Numbered from the stretch's first letter, positions 1-10,068 are shown. The stretch: 64,000 nt of DNA from Arcobacter vandammei (GCF_016106035.1 NZ_JADKPZ010000003.1:62001-126000); one strand, 5' to 3'. The notes: generated from the letters alone by a model not told the origin. Numbers and translations: made by a program.

Positions 1-1
1 A

Positions 2-139
2 CTAATGGGGTTCAAAGATGGTGAAATTGATTTTGCAAATCAGTCATATCAACAACTTTGCAAAAGAGCAGCTAATGGCTGGGATATTAACTTGGTTAGT
101 AAACTTTTTAAAATAATATTTAAAGGTAGTCAATTATGA
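2..139 (+). CDS. C-terminal end of probable DNA (cytosine-5-)-methyltransferase (5' truncated by window edge)
   Basis: An open frame enters from the left edge and ends at a TGA that overlaps the next gene's ATG in an ATGA junction, so the two genes are translationally coupled. The 45 visible residues contain an MGF-x-DG motif followed by a Y-Q-Q-L...A-A-N-G-W-D-I-N-L-V-S-K stretch. This resembles motifs IX-X at the end of C5-cytosine methyltransferases, especially the group found with LlaJI/HgaI-like systems. The assignment rests on this tail and on the McrB/McrC-like neighbours; the catalytic motifs lie outside the window. Confidence 0.55.
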   Translation, partial: LMGFKDGEIDFANQSYQQLCKRAANGWDINLVSKLFKIIFKGSQL

Positions 140-1761
140 GATTGAAAAGAAACTGCATTTTTTTTAATGCTAAAATTGAAGGATCTGCAACCGTAGATTG
201 GGGTCATGAATTAGGACAAAGTAGTGCTAATGGTTATTTAATGAAGATAGAGGGTTGTTCTGAAATAATTAACGGTTTAGTATTTAATCAAGTAAAAGAT
301 ATCAATAATTTTTTATATGGTCGTGGTAATACTGAAAATAAGGATATTGAAGTAGTTTCAATATTTTATAATGTAGTAATTAGAATCTATGATGTTGAAG
401 AAGATACTCATACAGAACATACCATAAGTAAGCCATTGATATTAATTATTGCAAAGGAAACTAGTGGTAGTCATTTTGGTAGAAGAACATTAAAAATGAA
501 TATAGGTTTTACTTATAACGAGATTAAAAATCAAGAATTTTACAATGAAATTGTTAATATTATACCAAATCCATGTTTTGCATATAGTTTAGATTATGAC
601 AATGTAAATACTGGAATATTAACACTAACTATAATTAAAGCTCCACAACCAGAACCTATTAAAAATAAACCTAATCTTGTTTATGAGTCTTTAGATGAAA
701 GAAATAAGATTTGGGATGCTCTAGAACATAACTATTCTGAAAAATATGCTAGTTTAAATAAATTATCTGTACTTAAATCTTCTTATTCAACTACTAACAA
801 AAAAGCTTCAAATATAATATATTTTGGTTCACCTGGAACTGGAAAATCTTTTGTAGCAGATGGGAAAACTGGTGCGAATATAGAGGGACAAAAAGAATTT
901 GTTGAAAAAACTACTTTTCATCCAGAATATGATTATAACTCTTTTGTTGGTGGTTATAAGCCAGTAATGGTTAAAAAAGATGAAGAAAATAAAATTGAAT
1001 ACAAGTTTGTTCCCCAAATATTTACAAATATCTATGTAAAAGCTTGGAATAATTTAAATAACCATTATTTCTTACAAATTGAAGAAATTAACAGAGGAAA
1101 TTGTGCAGAAATTTTTGGAGATTTATTTCAACTTTTAGATAGAGATGAAAATGGAAAAAGTAAGTATGAAACAACAGCTACTGAAGATTTAAAAATTTAC
1201 TTAGAAGAGAATTTAAAAGAAAATGGATTAGATGGAATCAAAGGTGGTAAGTTAAGATTACCTTCTAATTTATCAATTATTGCTACAATGAATACTTCAG
1301 ACCAATCTTTATTCCCTATGGATAGTGCCTTTAAAAGAAGATGGGATTGGGAATATGTTCCAATTGAATACGATTCAGAAAAAAGTGATTCTGACTTCAT
1401 TATTAGATTAACTTCAGGGTCTAAATATAAATGGTTAGACTTTTTAAAAGAAGTTAATAAAAGAATTTTAGATGCGACACACAGTCAAGATAAACAAGTT
1501 GGTAATTGGTTTGTTAATGCTAAAAATACAGATAATATCATTGATGAAAAAACTTTTATTAACAAAGTGATATTTTATCTATGGAATGATGTTTTTAAGG
1601 ATGAAGATGAAACTATTTTTATAAAAGGTGAAGAATTATTAACTTATGAGCATTTCTTTACAAATAACATTAATTCTGAATTAATTGAGTATATTTTTGT
1701 TAATAATTTAAATCTTATAAAAATAGAAAATGAAGTAAGTTCTGAACCAAAAGAAGCATAA
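136..1761 (+). CDS. McrB-like AAA+ NTPase, restriction subunit (LlaJI R1-like)
   Basis: A 541-residue protein. The N-terminal ~200 residues are unrecognised and probably recognise DNA. The C-terminal AAA+ module has a Walker A (GSPGTGKS, residues 231-238), a Walker B (IEEINRGN, around 315-322), the McrB-type MNTSD sensor (385-389) and an RRW arginine motif (401-403). McrB-family NTPases form rings that drive translocation and activate a partner McrC nuclease. The stop codon overlaps the start of the next gene, so the pair is coupled. With the methyltransferase tail upstream, a LlaJI-type restriction system is more likely than a free-standing type IV McrBC. Family assignment is firm; specificity is unknown. 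Confidence 0.88.
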   Translation: MRLKRNCIFFNAKIEGSATVDWGHELGQSSANGYLMKIEGCSEIINGLVFNQVKDINNFLYGRGNTENKDIEVVSIFYNVVIRIYDVEEDTHTEHTISKPLILIIAKETSGSHFGRRTLKMNIGFTYNEIKNQEFYNEIVNIIPNPCFAYSLDYDNVNTGILTLTIIKAPQPEPIKNKPNLVYESLDERNKIWDALEHNYSEKYASLNKLSVLKSSYSTTNKKASNIIYFGSPGTGKSFVADGKTGANIEGQKEFVEKTTFHPEYDYNSFVGGYKPVMVKKDEENKIEYKFVPQIFTNIYVKAWNNLNNHYFLQIEEINRGNCAEIFGDLFQLLDRDENGKSKYETTATEDLKIYLEENLKENGLDGIKGGKLRLPSNLSIIATMNTSDQSLFPMDSAFKRRWDWEYVPIEYDSEKSDSDFIIRLTSGSKYKWLDFLKEVNKRILDATHSQDKQVGNWFVNAKNTDNIIDEKTFINKVIFYLWNDVFKDEDETIFIKGEELLTYEHFFTNNINSELIEYIFVNNLNLIKIENEVSSEPKEA

Positions 1762-3422
1762 TGAAAATTTTAATTGAAGGTGAGAAGTATAATACATCTG
1801 ATATAAAAGACATTATAGATTCTAGATTTTATAAAGAGAATGGGACTAAATCAATTATCGATTATGTTGGATATTACTATTCTTTTAAAAATAAAGAAGT
1901 TGTATATATACTTCCAAAAGTTTTTATTGATGAAAATAAAAAAGTTTTATTTGAATACGATAAACTTGATTTAATCAAACCTGAATTTGAAGAAAATATA
2001 AAAGATAAAGCTAAATTAAATCAATTTAAATATTTGTTAATTCTTTTTAACAAAAGTTTAATTGAATATAAAAATAGATATTATTCATCAGATTTATTAT
2101 CTGAAATGGATTCTATAATATTCAATAGTAATATTGGAAAAGATGAATATTCTTATATCGATATTGTTTTAAATATTATAAATTTTCATAAGAAAAATAA
2201 AACTACAATACTATTCATTGAAAAACAATATAAATCTCAACAACATAGAAAAACAAGTTGGCAAAAGACTATCAATAAAACTTTACCTTTTGTAGATAAA
2301 AATAATGATCCAATTTATATAAAATCTTATAATAGGAAAAAATACACAGATACAGAAGAAACTTTACTAACAATTTTTTATTCGGTTTTAAATTATTTAA
2401 GAGAAGAGTATAAATTTAATATTAACATTGATAATATTTATTTTATTTATACTGGTAAATCTTATGCGAAATTAATTCTTAATGCTCCAAAAATTCTTAA
2501 AAAAATTAAGTATAAATATTTTTCTGATACATTAATTAAAATTTACAAACTTATGGAACTATATTTTAATGTAGATATAAATGCTAGCACATCGAAAAAA
2601 AATGAAGAATTTTTAATGGTAAACAAATATCATATAATATTTGAAGATATGATTGATAAATTATTTTCTGATAATTTAGACAATCCAGATTTATCTAAAT
2701 TAAAGAATCAACAAGATGGAAAGATTGTTGACCATTTATTTGAATATGATTCTTTATTATCAAACGATGAGAGTATTTTTTATATAGGGGATTCTAAATA
2801 TTACAAGATAAAAGATAAAGATAATAATATTACTGATAAAAAATCAATTTACAAGCAGTTTACTTATGCTAAAAATGTAATTCAGTTTAATATTGATTTA
2901 TTAAATGATAGGAAAACTATAAATAGCAAAATTAGATATAGAGATGAAATTACAGAAGGATATAATATCTCACCAAATTTTTTTATTGAAGGTAGAATTT
3001 ATGAAGATATGAACTACGATAAAGCAGAAATTTCACCTAATGGAAAAATTAATTCATCTTATCATTTTACAGAAAGATTATTTGATAGAGATACATTATT
3101 TGTTCATCACTATAATATTAATTTTCTTTTTGTTTTAAAGTCATATACAATTTTTAATAGTTTTAAAATTGAAGCTTTTAGAAAAGAATGTAAAGATAAA
3201 TTTAGAAGAAATTTTATTGAATATCTATCAAAAGAATATATGTTTTTTGAACAAGATTTTAGTACAGAATCAGAGTTAAAAGACTTTGTGGATAAGAATT
3301 TTAGAGTACTTAATGGTAAAATATATAGAATTAATAAAAGTTTAAAATTAATTGTAGCTACTAAAAATCGTGATGAAGTATTGTTTTTATCATCACTTTT
3401 TAGTGAATTTAAACTAAGTTAA
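1761..3422 (+). CDS. McrC-like / LlaJI-family restriction endonuclease subunit
   Basis: A 553-residue protein starting on the last base of the McrB-like gene's stop. A PD-(D/E)xK nuclease core is visible: an acidic residue in VDHLFEYD (D324) followed after about 20 residues by IGDSKYYKI (D344, K346), the usual D...D-x-K layout of McrC-type nucleases. It is longer than E. coli McrC (about 350 residues) and fits the size of LlaJI-type partners. The N-terminal half is lysine-rich with no other recognisable domain. It probably cleaves DNA when activated by the AAA+ partner. The target sequence cannot be read from this. Confidence 0.78.
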   Translation: MKILIEGEKYNTSDIKDIIDSRFYKENGTKSIIDYVGYYYSFKNKEVVYILPKVFIDENKKVLFEYDKLDLIKPEFEENIKDKAKLNQFKYLLILFNKSLIEYKNRYYSSDLLSEMDSIIFNSNIGKDEYSYIDIVLNIINFHKKNKTTILFIEKQYKSQQHRKTSWQKTINKTLPFVDKNNDPIYIKSYNRKKYTDTEETLLTIFYSVLNYLREEYKFNINIDNIYFIYTGKSYAKLILNAPKILKKIKYKYFSDTLIKIYKLMELYFNVDINASTSKKNEEFLMVNKYHIIFEDMIDKLFSDNLDNPDLSKLKNQQDGKIVDHLFEYDSLLSNDESIFYIGDSKYYKIKDKDNNITDKKSIYKQFTYAKNVIQFNIDLLNDRKTINSKIRYRDEITEGYNISPNFFIEGRIYEDMNYDKAEISPNGKINSSYHFTERLFDRDTLFVHHYNINFLFVLKSYTIFNSFKIEAFRKECKDKFRRNFIEYLSKEYMFFEQDFSTESELKDFVDKNFRVLNGKIYRINKSLKLIVATKNRDEVLFLSSLFSEFKLS

Positions 3423-3599
3423 AAATACATATTGTAAAATCATTTTTTTAGTTACTTCTTTCTAAAGAGGAAAATATCGTACTTTTAGATAAAATACATT
3501 TCAACATATTTAACCACTTTAAAACCAAAATTTAGCTACACTCTAACCTTAAAAAAATAGATAAAACAAAACCAAATTAGAAAAAAGATTTAAAAAAAT

Positions 3600-6500
3600 A
3601 TGTCACAAATACCACAATTTACACATTTACATTTACATACAGAGTACTCACTTCTTGATGGTGCAAACAAAATCAAACCACTTGCAAAAAAACTAAAAGA
3701 GTTTGGAATGACAAGTGTCGCTATGACCGACCATGGAAATATGTTTGGTGCGATAGATTTTTACAATGCTATGAGAAATGAGGGCATAAAACCAATTATT
3801 GGAATGGAAGCCTATATCCACAATAGCGAAGATTTGGGCGATAAGACAAATAGACAAAGATACCATTTATGCCTTTATGCAAAAGATGAAATAGGTTATA
3901 AAAATCTTATGTATCTAAGTTCACAAGCCTATATAAATGGTTTTTACTACTATCCAAGAATAAATAAAGAGCTTCTAAAAAAACACTCTGCTGGGCTTGT
4001 TTGTAGTGCTGCATGTCTTCAAGGAGAAGTAAATTGGCACTTAAATACTCAAAATGAAAGAAATGTTAAAAATGGTGCAAAAGGTTATGAAGAGGCAAAA
4101 AGAATAGCACTTGAATACAAAGAGATTTTTGGAGATGATTTTTATCTTGAGATTATGAGGCATGGTATTGGGGATCAGCACTTTGTAGATGATCAAATAT
4201 TAAAAATCTCAAACGAAACTGGCATAAAAGTTGTTGCTACAAATGACACTCACTATTTAGAGCAAAAAGATGCTGATGCACACGAAGCTTTTATGTGCAT
4301 TGCTATGAATAAACTCTATGATGATCCAAATAGATTAAGACATAGTGTTCATGAGTTTTATTTAAAATCACAAGAGCAAATAAGTAAACTTTATGCTGAT
4401 ATTCCTGAAGCAATTGAAGCAACTCAAGAGATAGCAGATAAGTGTAATTTGACAATCAAGCTAGGAAACCCAACTCCACCAAACTTTAAATTTACAAGAG
4501 ATAAATTAAAAGAGAGAAATATCGATATACCTGAGTCTGAACTGGAGTATTCGCTAGAAAATGACAAGGTTCTTTTTGCTTATGAGTGTAGAATTGGACT
4601 TGAAGAGAGATTAAAACTTGTCCCAATCGAAAAACACGAAGAGTACAAAGCTAGGTTGGAGCTTGAAATTGAGATTATAAACAATATGAAGTTTCCAGGA
4701 TATATGCTAATCGTTTGGGATTTTGTGAAAGTTGCAAAAGATATGGGAATTCCAGTAGGTCCTGGAAGGGGTTCGGCCGCTGGAAGTTTAGTAGCATATA
4801 GTTTACAAATTACCGATATAGACCCTATTCCTTACGGGCTTCTTTTTGAGAGATTTTTAAATCCTGAAAGGGTATCAATGCCCGATATTGATATGGACTT
4901 TTGTCAAAGTAGACGAGGGGAGATTATTGATTATGTTGTAAATCAGTACGGAAGAGCCAATGTTGCTCAAATTATCACTTTTGGTAAACTTCTAGCAAAA
5001 GGAGTTATACGAGATGTTGCAAGAGTTTTAGATATGCCTTATGCAAGAGCCGATGCTATGGCAAAATTAATTCCCGATGAGTTGGGAATAAATCTTACAT
5101 CTTCTTGGGAAAAAGAGCCAAAAATAAAAGAGCTTTGCGAAGCTGATCCTTTGGCTGCTAGAGTTTGGGAATATGCTCTTGCCTTAGAAGGCTTAAATAG
5201 AAATGCAGGAACTCATGCAGCTGGAGTTGTTATTTCAAATGAGCCACTTTGGAATAAAACACCACTTTTTAAACCAAGTGGATTGGATACTCTTGCAACT
5301 CAATACAACGGAAAATATATAGAAGATGTGGACTTGATAAAGTTTGACTTTTTAGGGCTTAAGACTCTTACAGTTATTGATGAAGCTATAAAATTAATAG
5401 AGCAAAGACATGGCAAAAAAATAGATTTTAAAACCATAGATGTAAATGATAAAGGTGTTTATGATTTAATCCAAACAGGCGATACTTTGGGACTATTTCA
5501 AATAGAATCCGACGGTATGCAAGATTTGTGTAAAAGACTTAAGCCATCAAATTTTGAGGATATTGTTGCCGTTCTTGCACTTTATAGACCAGGACCTATG
5601 GAATCTGGAATGCTTGATGATTTTATCGAAAGAAAGCACGGACGAGCAAAGATTGACTATTTCCACGATGAGCTTGAAGAGGCACTAAAACCAATATTAG
5701 AAAACACTTATGGAGTTATTGTTTACCAAGAACAAGTTATGCAAATTGTACAAAGTGTTGGAGGATTTTCTTTGGGTGGAGCAGACCTTGTGCGAAGAGC
5801 TATGGGTAAAAAAATCAAAGAAGAGATGGATAGATTAAAAGGTCAATTTGCCGATGGTGCAGAACAAAAAGGATTTACAAGAGCCTATGCAGAAGAGCTT
5901 TTTGATTTGATTGTAAAGTTTGCTGGATATGGATTTAATAAATCTCACTCAGCTGCTTATGCTTTGGTTACTTTTTATACTTCATATTTAAAATGCTACT
6001 ACAAAGCCGAATTTATGGCAGCTTTATTGACACTAGAAAAAGATAATACAGATAAAGTTGTGCGATATGTTGATGAGGTTAAAAGACTGGGTCTTGAGCT
6101 TTTTGCACCTGATATAAATAAATCTGATTTGGTTTTTTCAGCTACAAATATTGATGGCAAAGAAGTTGTAATGTTTGGAATGGGGGCAATTAAAGGTGCT
6201 GGAGATATAGCTATAAACTCTATTTTAAATGCAAGAGGAGAAAAAGGATTTAATGATTTATCAGATTTTGTTTCAAGAATAGACTCAAGCAAGGTAAATA
6301 AGAGAGTTATAGAATCTTTAGCAAAAGCAGGGGTTTTTGATAGTTTTGGATACTCAAGAAATGCACTTTTAAGCCAAATAGAAAAAATAATAGATGGTGC
6401 ATCAAAAGCTAGTAATGCAAAAAAAATGGCAACAGGTTCACTTTTTGGAGATAGTGAAGAGCTTACAAAAATAGAAATTGAACTTGAAAATTTAAGCGAA

Positions 6501-7148
6501 TATTCAAAAAAAGAGTTATTAGAACTTGAAAAAGCTAGTTTAGGTTTTTATGTTTCAGGTCATCCACTTGATGAATACAAAGAGCAAATAGATAAAATAA
6601 ATTATACTTTATCTTCTCAAATTGATGAATTAGCAGATGGTAGCCAGATTTTAATTGTTGGAAAAGTTGAAGAGATAACAGAGAAAATATCAAAAAAAGG
6701 GTCAAAATTTGGAATTGTCTCAATCTTGGATTTTCACGGAACTGTTGAGTTTATGCTTTTTGAGGATAGATTAAAGGAACTTCAAGAGAGTTTTGATTTA
6801 AATGAACCAATAGCTATAAAAGTTAGAATCTCAAAAAATGACCAGTTTACACGAATGAGTGTTTTAAAAATTGAGACTATTTTTGATGCACAAAAAGAGA
6901 AGGTAAAAATAAAACAAAAAGAGATTGTAGAACCACCACTAATTATTGCTCTTCCGTTTAGTGATGATGAGATGATTTTGCATGATTTGTTTGATTTAGT
7001 TGTAAATAATCAAGGAAAAAGAGAATTAAAGATAATAATCAAATCAAAATTAGCTGATTTGGAGCTTGAAACTGGAATAAAAGTAAATGAAAATGTGGAA
7101 AAACAGATAAATAGTATAAAAGGAGCATTTGTTGTTGATGCTCAGTAA
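3600..7148 (+). CDS. dnaE: DNA polymerase III subunit alpha
   Basis: A 1182-residue catalytic subunit of the replicative polymerase. In order: an N-terminal PHP domain (HLHLHTEYSLLDG near residue 10), the polymerase core with the catalytic P-D-I-D-M-D motif (D429, D431), a helix-hairpin-helix stretch near 900 and an OB-fold around 1010-1060. The length is normal for DnaE. The 177-base upstream gap is A/T-rich and the ribosome-binding site is weak. The gene lies between two restriction cassettes, which suggests its flanks accept insertions. Its neighbours are functionally unrelated. Confidence 0.98.
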   Translation: MSQIPQFTHLHLHTEYSLLDGANKIKPLAKKLKEFGMTSVAMTDHGNMFGAIDFYNAMRNEGIKPIIGMEAYIHNSEDLGDKTNRQRYHLCLYAKDEIGYKNLMYLSSQAYINGFYYYPRINKELLKKHSAGLVCSAACLQGEVNWHLNTQNERNVKNGAKGYEEAKRIALEYKEIFGDDFYLEIMRHGIGDQHFVDDQILKISNETGIKVVATNDTHYLEQKDADAHEAFMCIAMNKLYDDPNRLRHSVHEFYLKSQEQISKLYADIPEAIEATQEIADKCNLTIKLGNPTPPNFKFTRDKLKERNIDIPESELEYSLENDKVLFAYECRIGLEERLKLVPIEKHEEYKARLELEIEIINNMKFPGYMLIVWDFVKVAKDMGIPVGPGRGSAAGSLVAYSLQITDIDPIPYGLLFERFLNPERVSMPDIDMDFCQSRRGEIIDYVVNQYGRANVAQIITFGKLLAKGVIRDVARVLDMPYARADAMAKLIPDELGINLTSSWEKEPKIKELCEADPLAARVWEYALALEGLNRNAGTHAAGVVISNEPLWNKTPLFKPSGLDTLATQYNGKYIEDVDLIKFDFLGLKTLTVIDEAIKLIEQRHGKKIDFKTIDVNDKGVYDLIQTGDTLGLFQIESDGMQDLCKRLKPSNFEDIVAVLALYRPGPMESGMLDDFIERKHGRAKIDYFHDELEEALKPILENTYGVIVYQEQVMQIVQSVGGFSLGGADLVRRAMGKKIKEEMDRLKGQFADGAEQKGFTRAYAEELFDLIVKFAGYGFNKSHSAAYALVTFYTSYLKCYYKAEFMAALLTLEKDNTDKVVRYVDEVKRLGLELFAPDINKSDLVFSATNIDGKEVVMFGMGAIKGAGDIAINSILNARGEKGFNDLSDFVSRIDSSKVNKRVIESLAKAGVFDSFGYSRNALLSQIEKIIDGASKASNAKKMATGSLFGDSEELTKIEIELENLSEYSKKELLELEKASLGFYVSGHPLDEYKEQIDKINYTLSSQIDELADGSQILIVGKVEEITEKISKKGSKFGIVSILDFHGTVEFMLFEDRLKELQESFDLNEPIAIKVRISKNDQFTRMSVLKIETIFDAQKEKVKIKQKEIVEPPLIIALPFSDDEMILHDLFDLVVNNQGKRELKIIIKSKLADLELETGIKVNENVEKQINSIKGAFVVDAQ

Positions 7149-7231
7149 AGGTTTAAAAATATTTCATTCTGTAATATATTTTGCTAATTTTATATTTTTT
7201 TGTTATAGTTTAAATAAAAAAAGGAGTTATC

Positions 7232-8221
7232 TTGACAAAATTTGAAACAGAACAATCATTTATAAATTTTAACTCTTCAAATTTTTCTAAAACTAGCTTA
7301 AAAGCCATAGATTTATTTGCTGGAATTGGTGGAATAAGATTAGGATTTACAGAAGCTTTTGGCAAAAATATAGAGTTTGTTTTTTCAAGTGAAATAGATA
7401 AATATGCACAACAGACATATTATGCAAATTTTGGAGAAGTTCCACACGGAGATATTACAAAAATAGATGAAAAAGATATTCCACCACACGATATTATACT
7501 AGCAGGATTTCCTTGTCAAGCATTTAGTATAGCAGGAAAAAGATTAGGTTTTGAAGACACACGAGGAACACTTTTTTTTGATGTTGCTAGAATTGCTGCA
7601 TATCATAAACCAAAATTAATATTCTTAGAAAATGTAAAAGGTTTTGTAAACCATGATAAAGGAAATACTTTTAAAGTAGTAAAACAGACTTTGGAAGATT
7701 TAGGCTATAAAGTATTTTCAAAAGTATTAAATGCAAAAGATTTTGGAGTTCCACAAAATAGAGAGAGAATTTATATTGTTGCATTTAGAGATGATGTTCT
7801 TTTTGAATTTCCTAAAAATATAGAAAATTGTGCTTCAATTCACTCAAAACTTGAAAAAAATGTAGATGAAAAATACTATTACAATGATAAACCACTTTTT
7901 GAAAAAATAAAAGATGATATTGTAGATAAAACTTCTATTTATCAGTGGAGAAGAAAATATGTACGAGAAAATAAAAGTGGAGTTTGTCCGACTTTAACTG
8001 CAAATATGGGAACAGGTGGACACAATGTTCCAATAATAAAAGATGATAAGGGAGTACGAAAACTAACACCAAGAGAGTGTGCAAATTTTCAAGGTTTTCC
8101 AAATAGTTTCAAATTTGCAAATTTATCAGATGGGCAACTTTATAAACAGTGTGGAAATAGTGTTGTTGTAGGAGTTATAAAAGAGATTGCAAAAAATATT
8201 TATAAAAGGATTTACCTATGA
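7232..8221 (+). CDS. DNA (cytosine-5-)-methyltransferase
   Basis: A 329-residue C5-cytosine methyltransferase with the full motif set: motif I DLFAGIGGIRLGF (D27), motif IV with the catalytic PCQ (C95), motif VI ENV (E133), motif VIII QNRERIY (about 175) and motif X GNSVVV near the C-terminus. The start is a TTG at 7232, preceded by AAGGAG at 7221-7226. It transfers a methyl group from S-adenosylmethionine to cytosine C5. Its last four bases overlap the next gene (ATGA), so it is almost certainly the protecting partner of that gene. The variable region between motifs VIII and IX is short; the recognition site is not predictable here. Confidence 0.95.
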   Translation: MTKFETEQSFINFNSSNFSKTSLKAIDLFAGIGGIRLGFTEAFGKNIEFVFSSEIDKYAQQTYYANFGEVPHGDITKIDEKDIPPHDIILAGFPCQAFSIAGKRLGFEDTRGTLFFDVARIAAYHKPKLIFLENVKGFVNHDKGNTFKVVKQTLEDLGYKVFSKVLNAKDFGVPQNRERIYIVAFRDDVLFEFPKNIENCASIHSKLEKNVDEKYYYNDKPLFEKIKDDIVDKTSIYQWRRKYVRENKSGVCPTLTANMGTGGHNVPIIKDDKGVRKLTPRECANFQGFPNSFKFANLSDGQLYKQCGNSVVVGVIKEIAKNIYKRIYL

Positions 8222-8982
8222 ATGAAGTAAAACTTATCGAAGCTTTGAAAAATGAAAATTATAAAAAAGCCAAAGTAGAACAAATTGCAAATAATTTTGG
8301 ACTTAAAAAAAGTGATTTAATGAAATTTTATACAAGTCATTTTTTTAATAAAATTTCAAAAGAGATAAATTTGCAAGAACTTAGCGAATTTAATATAGAT
8401 TTTATAGAAGAAAAATTAAGTCAAGATAGTAAAAAAGAGTTTGATTTTATAAAAACTGATTTGAAAAAAATTATAGAAAAATCTTTGTATATTGCTATGA
8501 CAAATGGTTTTAGTACAAATTTAAACCATATTGAAAGTGGAGTAATGACAGCAAATGCTGGAGATAGTGCAGAATTTATTTTTGTTGCAAGAGCAATTTT
8601 GGCTGGATTTAATTGTAGTAGTGTTGATGTACGAAGTAGTAGATATGATGCAATAATTGACTTTGAGGGAATTTTGTTAAGAGTTCAAATAAAAGGTATT
8701 AGCACTGGAAATACTATTAGTTTTAAAGATAGAGATAGAGGCGGACTTGGAATTGACCATACTCACGAAAGAAATATTGGAAAAAGAATTACTTCAAAAG
8801 ATTGTGATATTTATGTTGCAGTTGATAAGCAAGTTGGGATTTGTTATATTATTCCTATGATTTGGGCTGATAGATTATCAGAAGAAGATTGCAAAAGTGT
8901 AAAACTAAACCAAATTGAAGAGTATAAAGAGAATTGGGAAATTGTAAAAGAGTTAGCAAAAAAGCAAAAAGGAACATTTTAA
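8218..8982 (+). CDS. Putative type II restriction endonuclease (PD-(D/E)xK-like)
   Basis: A 254-residue protein overlapping the methyltransferase by four bases. Residues 1-100 are helical and lysine-rich with an HTH-like stretch near 20-40. The C-terminal half carries a likely nuclease core: A-E-F near 117, then R-Y-D-A-I-I-D (D144, D148) and V-Q-I-K-G (Q157, K159). This matches the D...(E/Q)-x-K pattern of PDDEXK endonucleases of the Hjc/group-I-intron-like type. Coupling to a C5 methyltransferase makes a restriction role the simplest reading. I did not recognise a named enzyme. The stop is four bases before surE. Confidence 0.65.
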   Translation: MNEVKLIEALKNENYKKAKVEQIANNFGLKKSDLMKFYTSHFFNKISKEINLQELSEFNIDFIEEKLSQDSKKEFDFIKTDLKKIIEKSLYIAMTNGFSTNLNHIESGVMTANAGDSAEFIFVARAILAGFNCSSVDVRSSRYDAIIDFEGILLRVQIKGISTGNTISFKDRDRGGLGIDHTHERNIGKRITSKDCDIYVAVDKQVGICYIIPMIWADRLSEEDCKSVKLNQIEEYKENWEIVKELAKKQKGTF

Positions 8983-8985
8983 AAT

Positions 8986-9774
8986 ATGTTAAAAATATTA
9001 TTAACAAATGATGATGGATACGATGCAGTTGGGTTAAAAGCTTTGATAAAAGCACTTGAACCAATAGCGAAAATTATGGTGGTTGCACCTGCAAAAAACA
9101 AATCAGCATGTGGACACTCTTTAACTTTGGATAGACCTTTAAGAATGATAAGTGTTGGTGATGATAGTTATAAAATAGATGATGCAACACCAACAGATTG
9201 TATATATCTATCTTTAGGAAATTTATTTAAAAATGGCTATCGACCAGATTTGGTAATCAGTGGAATAAATATTGGTGCAAATATGGGAGAAGATATTACA
9301 TATAGTGGAACAGCAAGTGCAGCTATGGAAGCTGTACTTCACGGAGTTCCAGCTATTGCAATATCACAAGTTTGCAAAGATATGTGTAGAGATATATCTC
9401 ATGGTTGGGAATTTGAATTGGCTTGTAAAACTATAGTAACTTTAGTTAAAAAGATTTTTGATGGTTCTTTCCCATTAGATGAAAGAAAGTTTTTAAATGT
9501 TAATATTCCACCAATTAGTGCCAAAAATTGCAAAGGCTTAAAAATTACAAAAGCAGGATTTAGAGAGTATGGAAACGATGCTTCAAGACATGTAAATCCA
9601 AGAGGTGAAGAGTATTATTGGATAGGACTTCATCCTTTAATGTGGAAAAGTAGTGATGATAAATCTTGTGATTTTGAAGCAATAAAAGATGGTTTTGTAT
9701 CTATAACTCCTATTATGCTTGATATGACTTCATATAAAGATATAGAAACTTTAGAAAATTGGTTAAATAAATAA
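8986..9774 (+). CDS. surE: 5'/3'-nucleotidase SurE
   Basis: A 262-residue SurE phosphatase that dephosphorylates nucleoside 5'- and 3'-monophosphates and is linked to stationary-phase survival. The N-terminal LLTNDDGYDA holds the metal-binding pair D9-D10. The S-x-C-G-H-S-L-T and SGINIGANMGEDITYSGT motifs complete the active site. It follows the putative endonuclease by only three bases, with an AAGGA inside that gene's end as ribosome-binding site. It may therefore depend on transcription through the restriction cassette. Confidence 0.96.
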   Translation: MLKILLTNDDGYDAVGLKALIKALEPIAKIMVVAPAKNKSACGHSLTLDRPLRMISVGDDSYKIDDATPTDCIYLSLGNLFKNGYRPDLVISGINIGANMGEDITYSGTASAAMEAVLHGVPAIAISQVCKDMCRDISHGWEFELACKTIVTLVKKIFDGSFPLDERKFLNVNIPPISAKNCKGLKITKAGFREYGNDASRHVNPRGEEYYWIGLHPLMWKSSDDKSCDFEAIKDGFVSITPIMLDMTSYKDIETLENWLNK

Positions 9775-9798
9775 AAATAAAAAAGGAAATTCCATATT

Positions 9799-10065
9799 AT
9801 GAATTTTGAAAATTCGATTAGAAAACACATAGTAAAACCTTTAGGTGTTTTAAAAGCTGAAGATGAGCTTCAAGAAGTTTTAAAAAGAAAGTTTACAAAA
9901 AGAGAGTATAAAACTTTTGTAGCTTTTGAAGAGGGTAAAACTCTTGAAGAGATAAAAACCTTTTTAAAAGAAGAAGATGAAAATGAGATAGATAAAATCT
10001 ATAAAACTGCTATTAAAAAATTAAATCAAGAGCTATTTAAAAGAGAACTTATTGATATTGGATGA
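9799..10065 (+). CDS. Conserved small protein with HTH-like C-terminal half
   Basis: An 88-residue charged protein with a good AAGGA ribosome-binding site 25 bases after surE. Residues about 30-80 (FTKREYKTFVAFEEGKTLEE... and a helix beginning KIYKTAIKKLNQEL) look like the two-helix layout of sigma-70 region 4 or LuxR-type HTH domains. No membrane segment or cysteine motif is present. It is probably co-transcribed with surE and ends at a shared bidirectional terminator. Function is unknown; the HTH resemblance is a visual impression. Confidence 0.7.
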   Translation: MNFENSIRKHIVKPLGVLKAEDELQEVLKRKFTKREYKTFVAFEEGKTLEEIKTFLKEEDENEIDKIYKTAIKKLNQELFKRELIDIG

Positions 10066-10068
10066 GAT

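Noticed and set aside
1761-3422. Transposase or integrase
   Set aside because: The D...D-x-K spacing and coupling to an McrB-like gene fit a restriction nuclease; no DDE spacing or terminal inverted repeats were seen.
5999-6292. 97-residue minus-strand frame inside dnaE
   Set aside because: Antisense shadow of the polymerase coding region.
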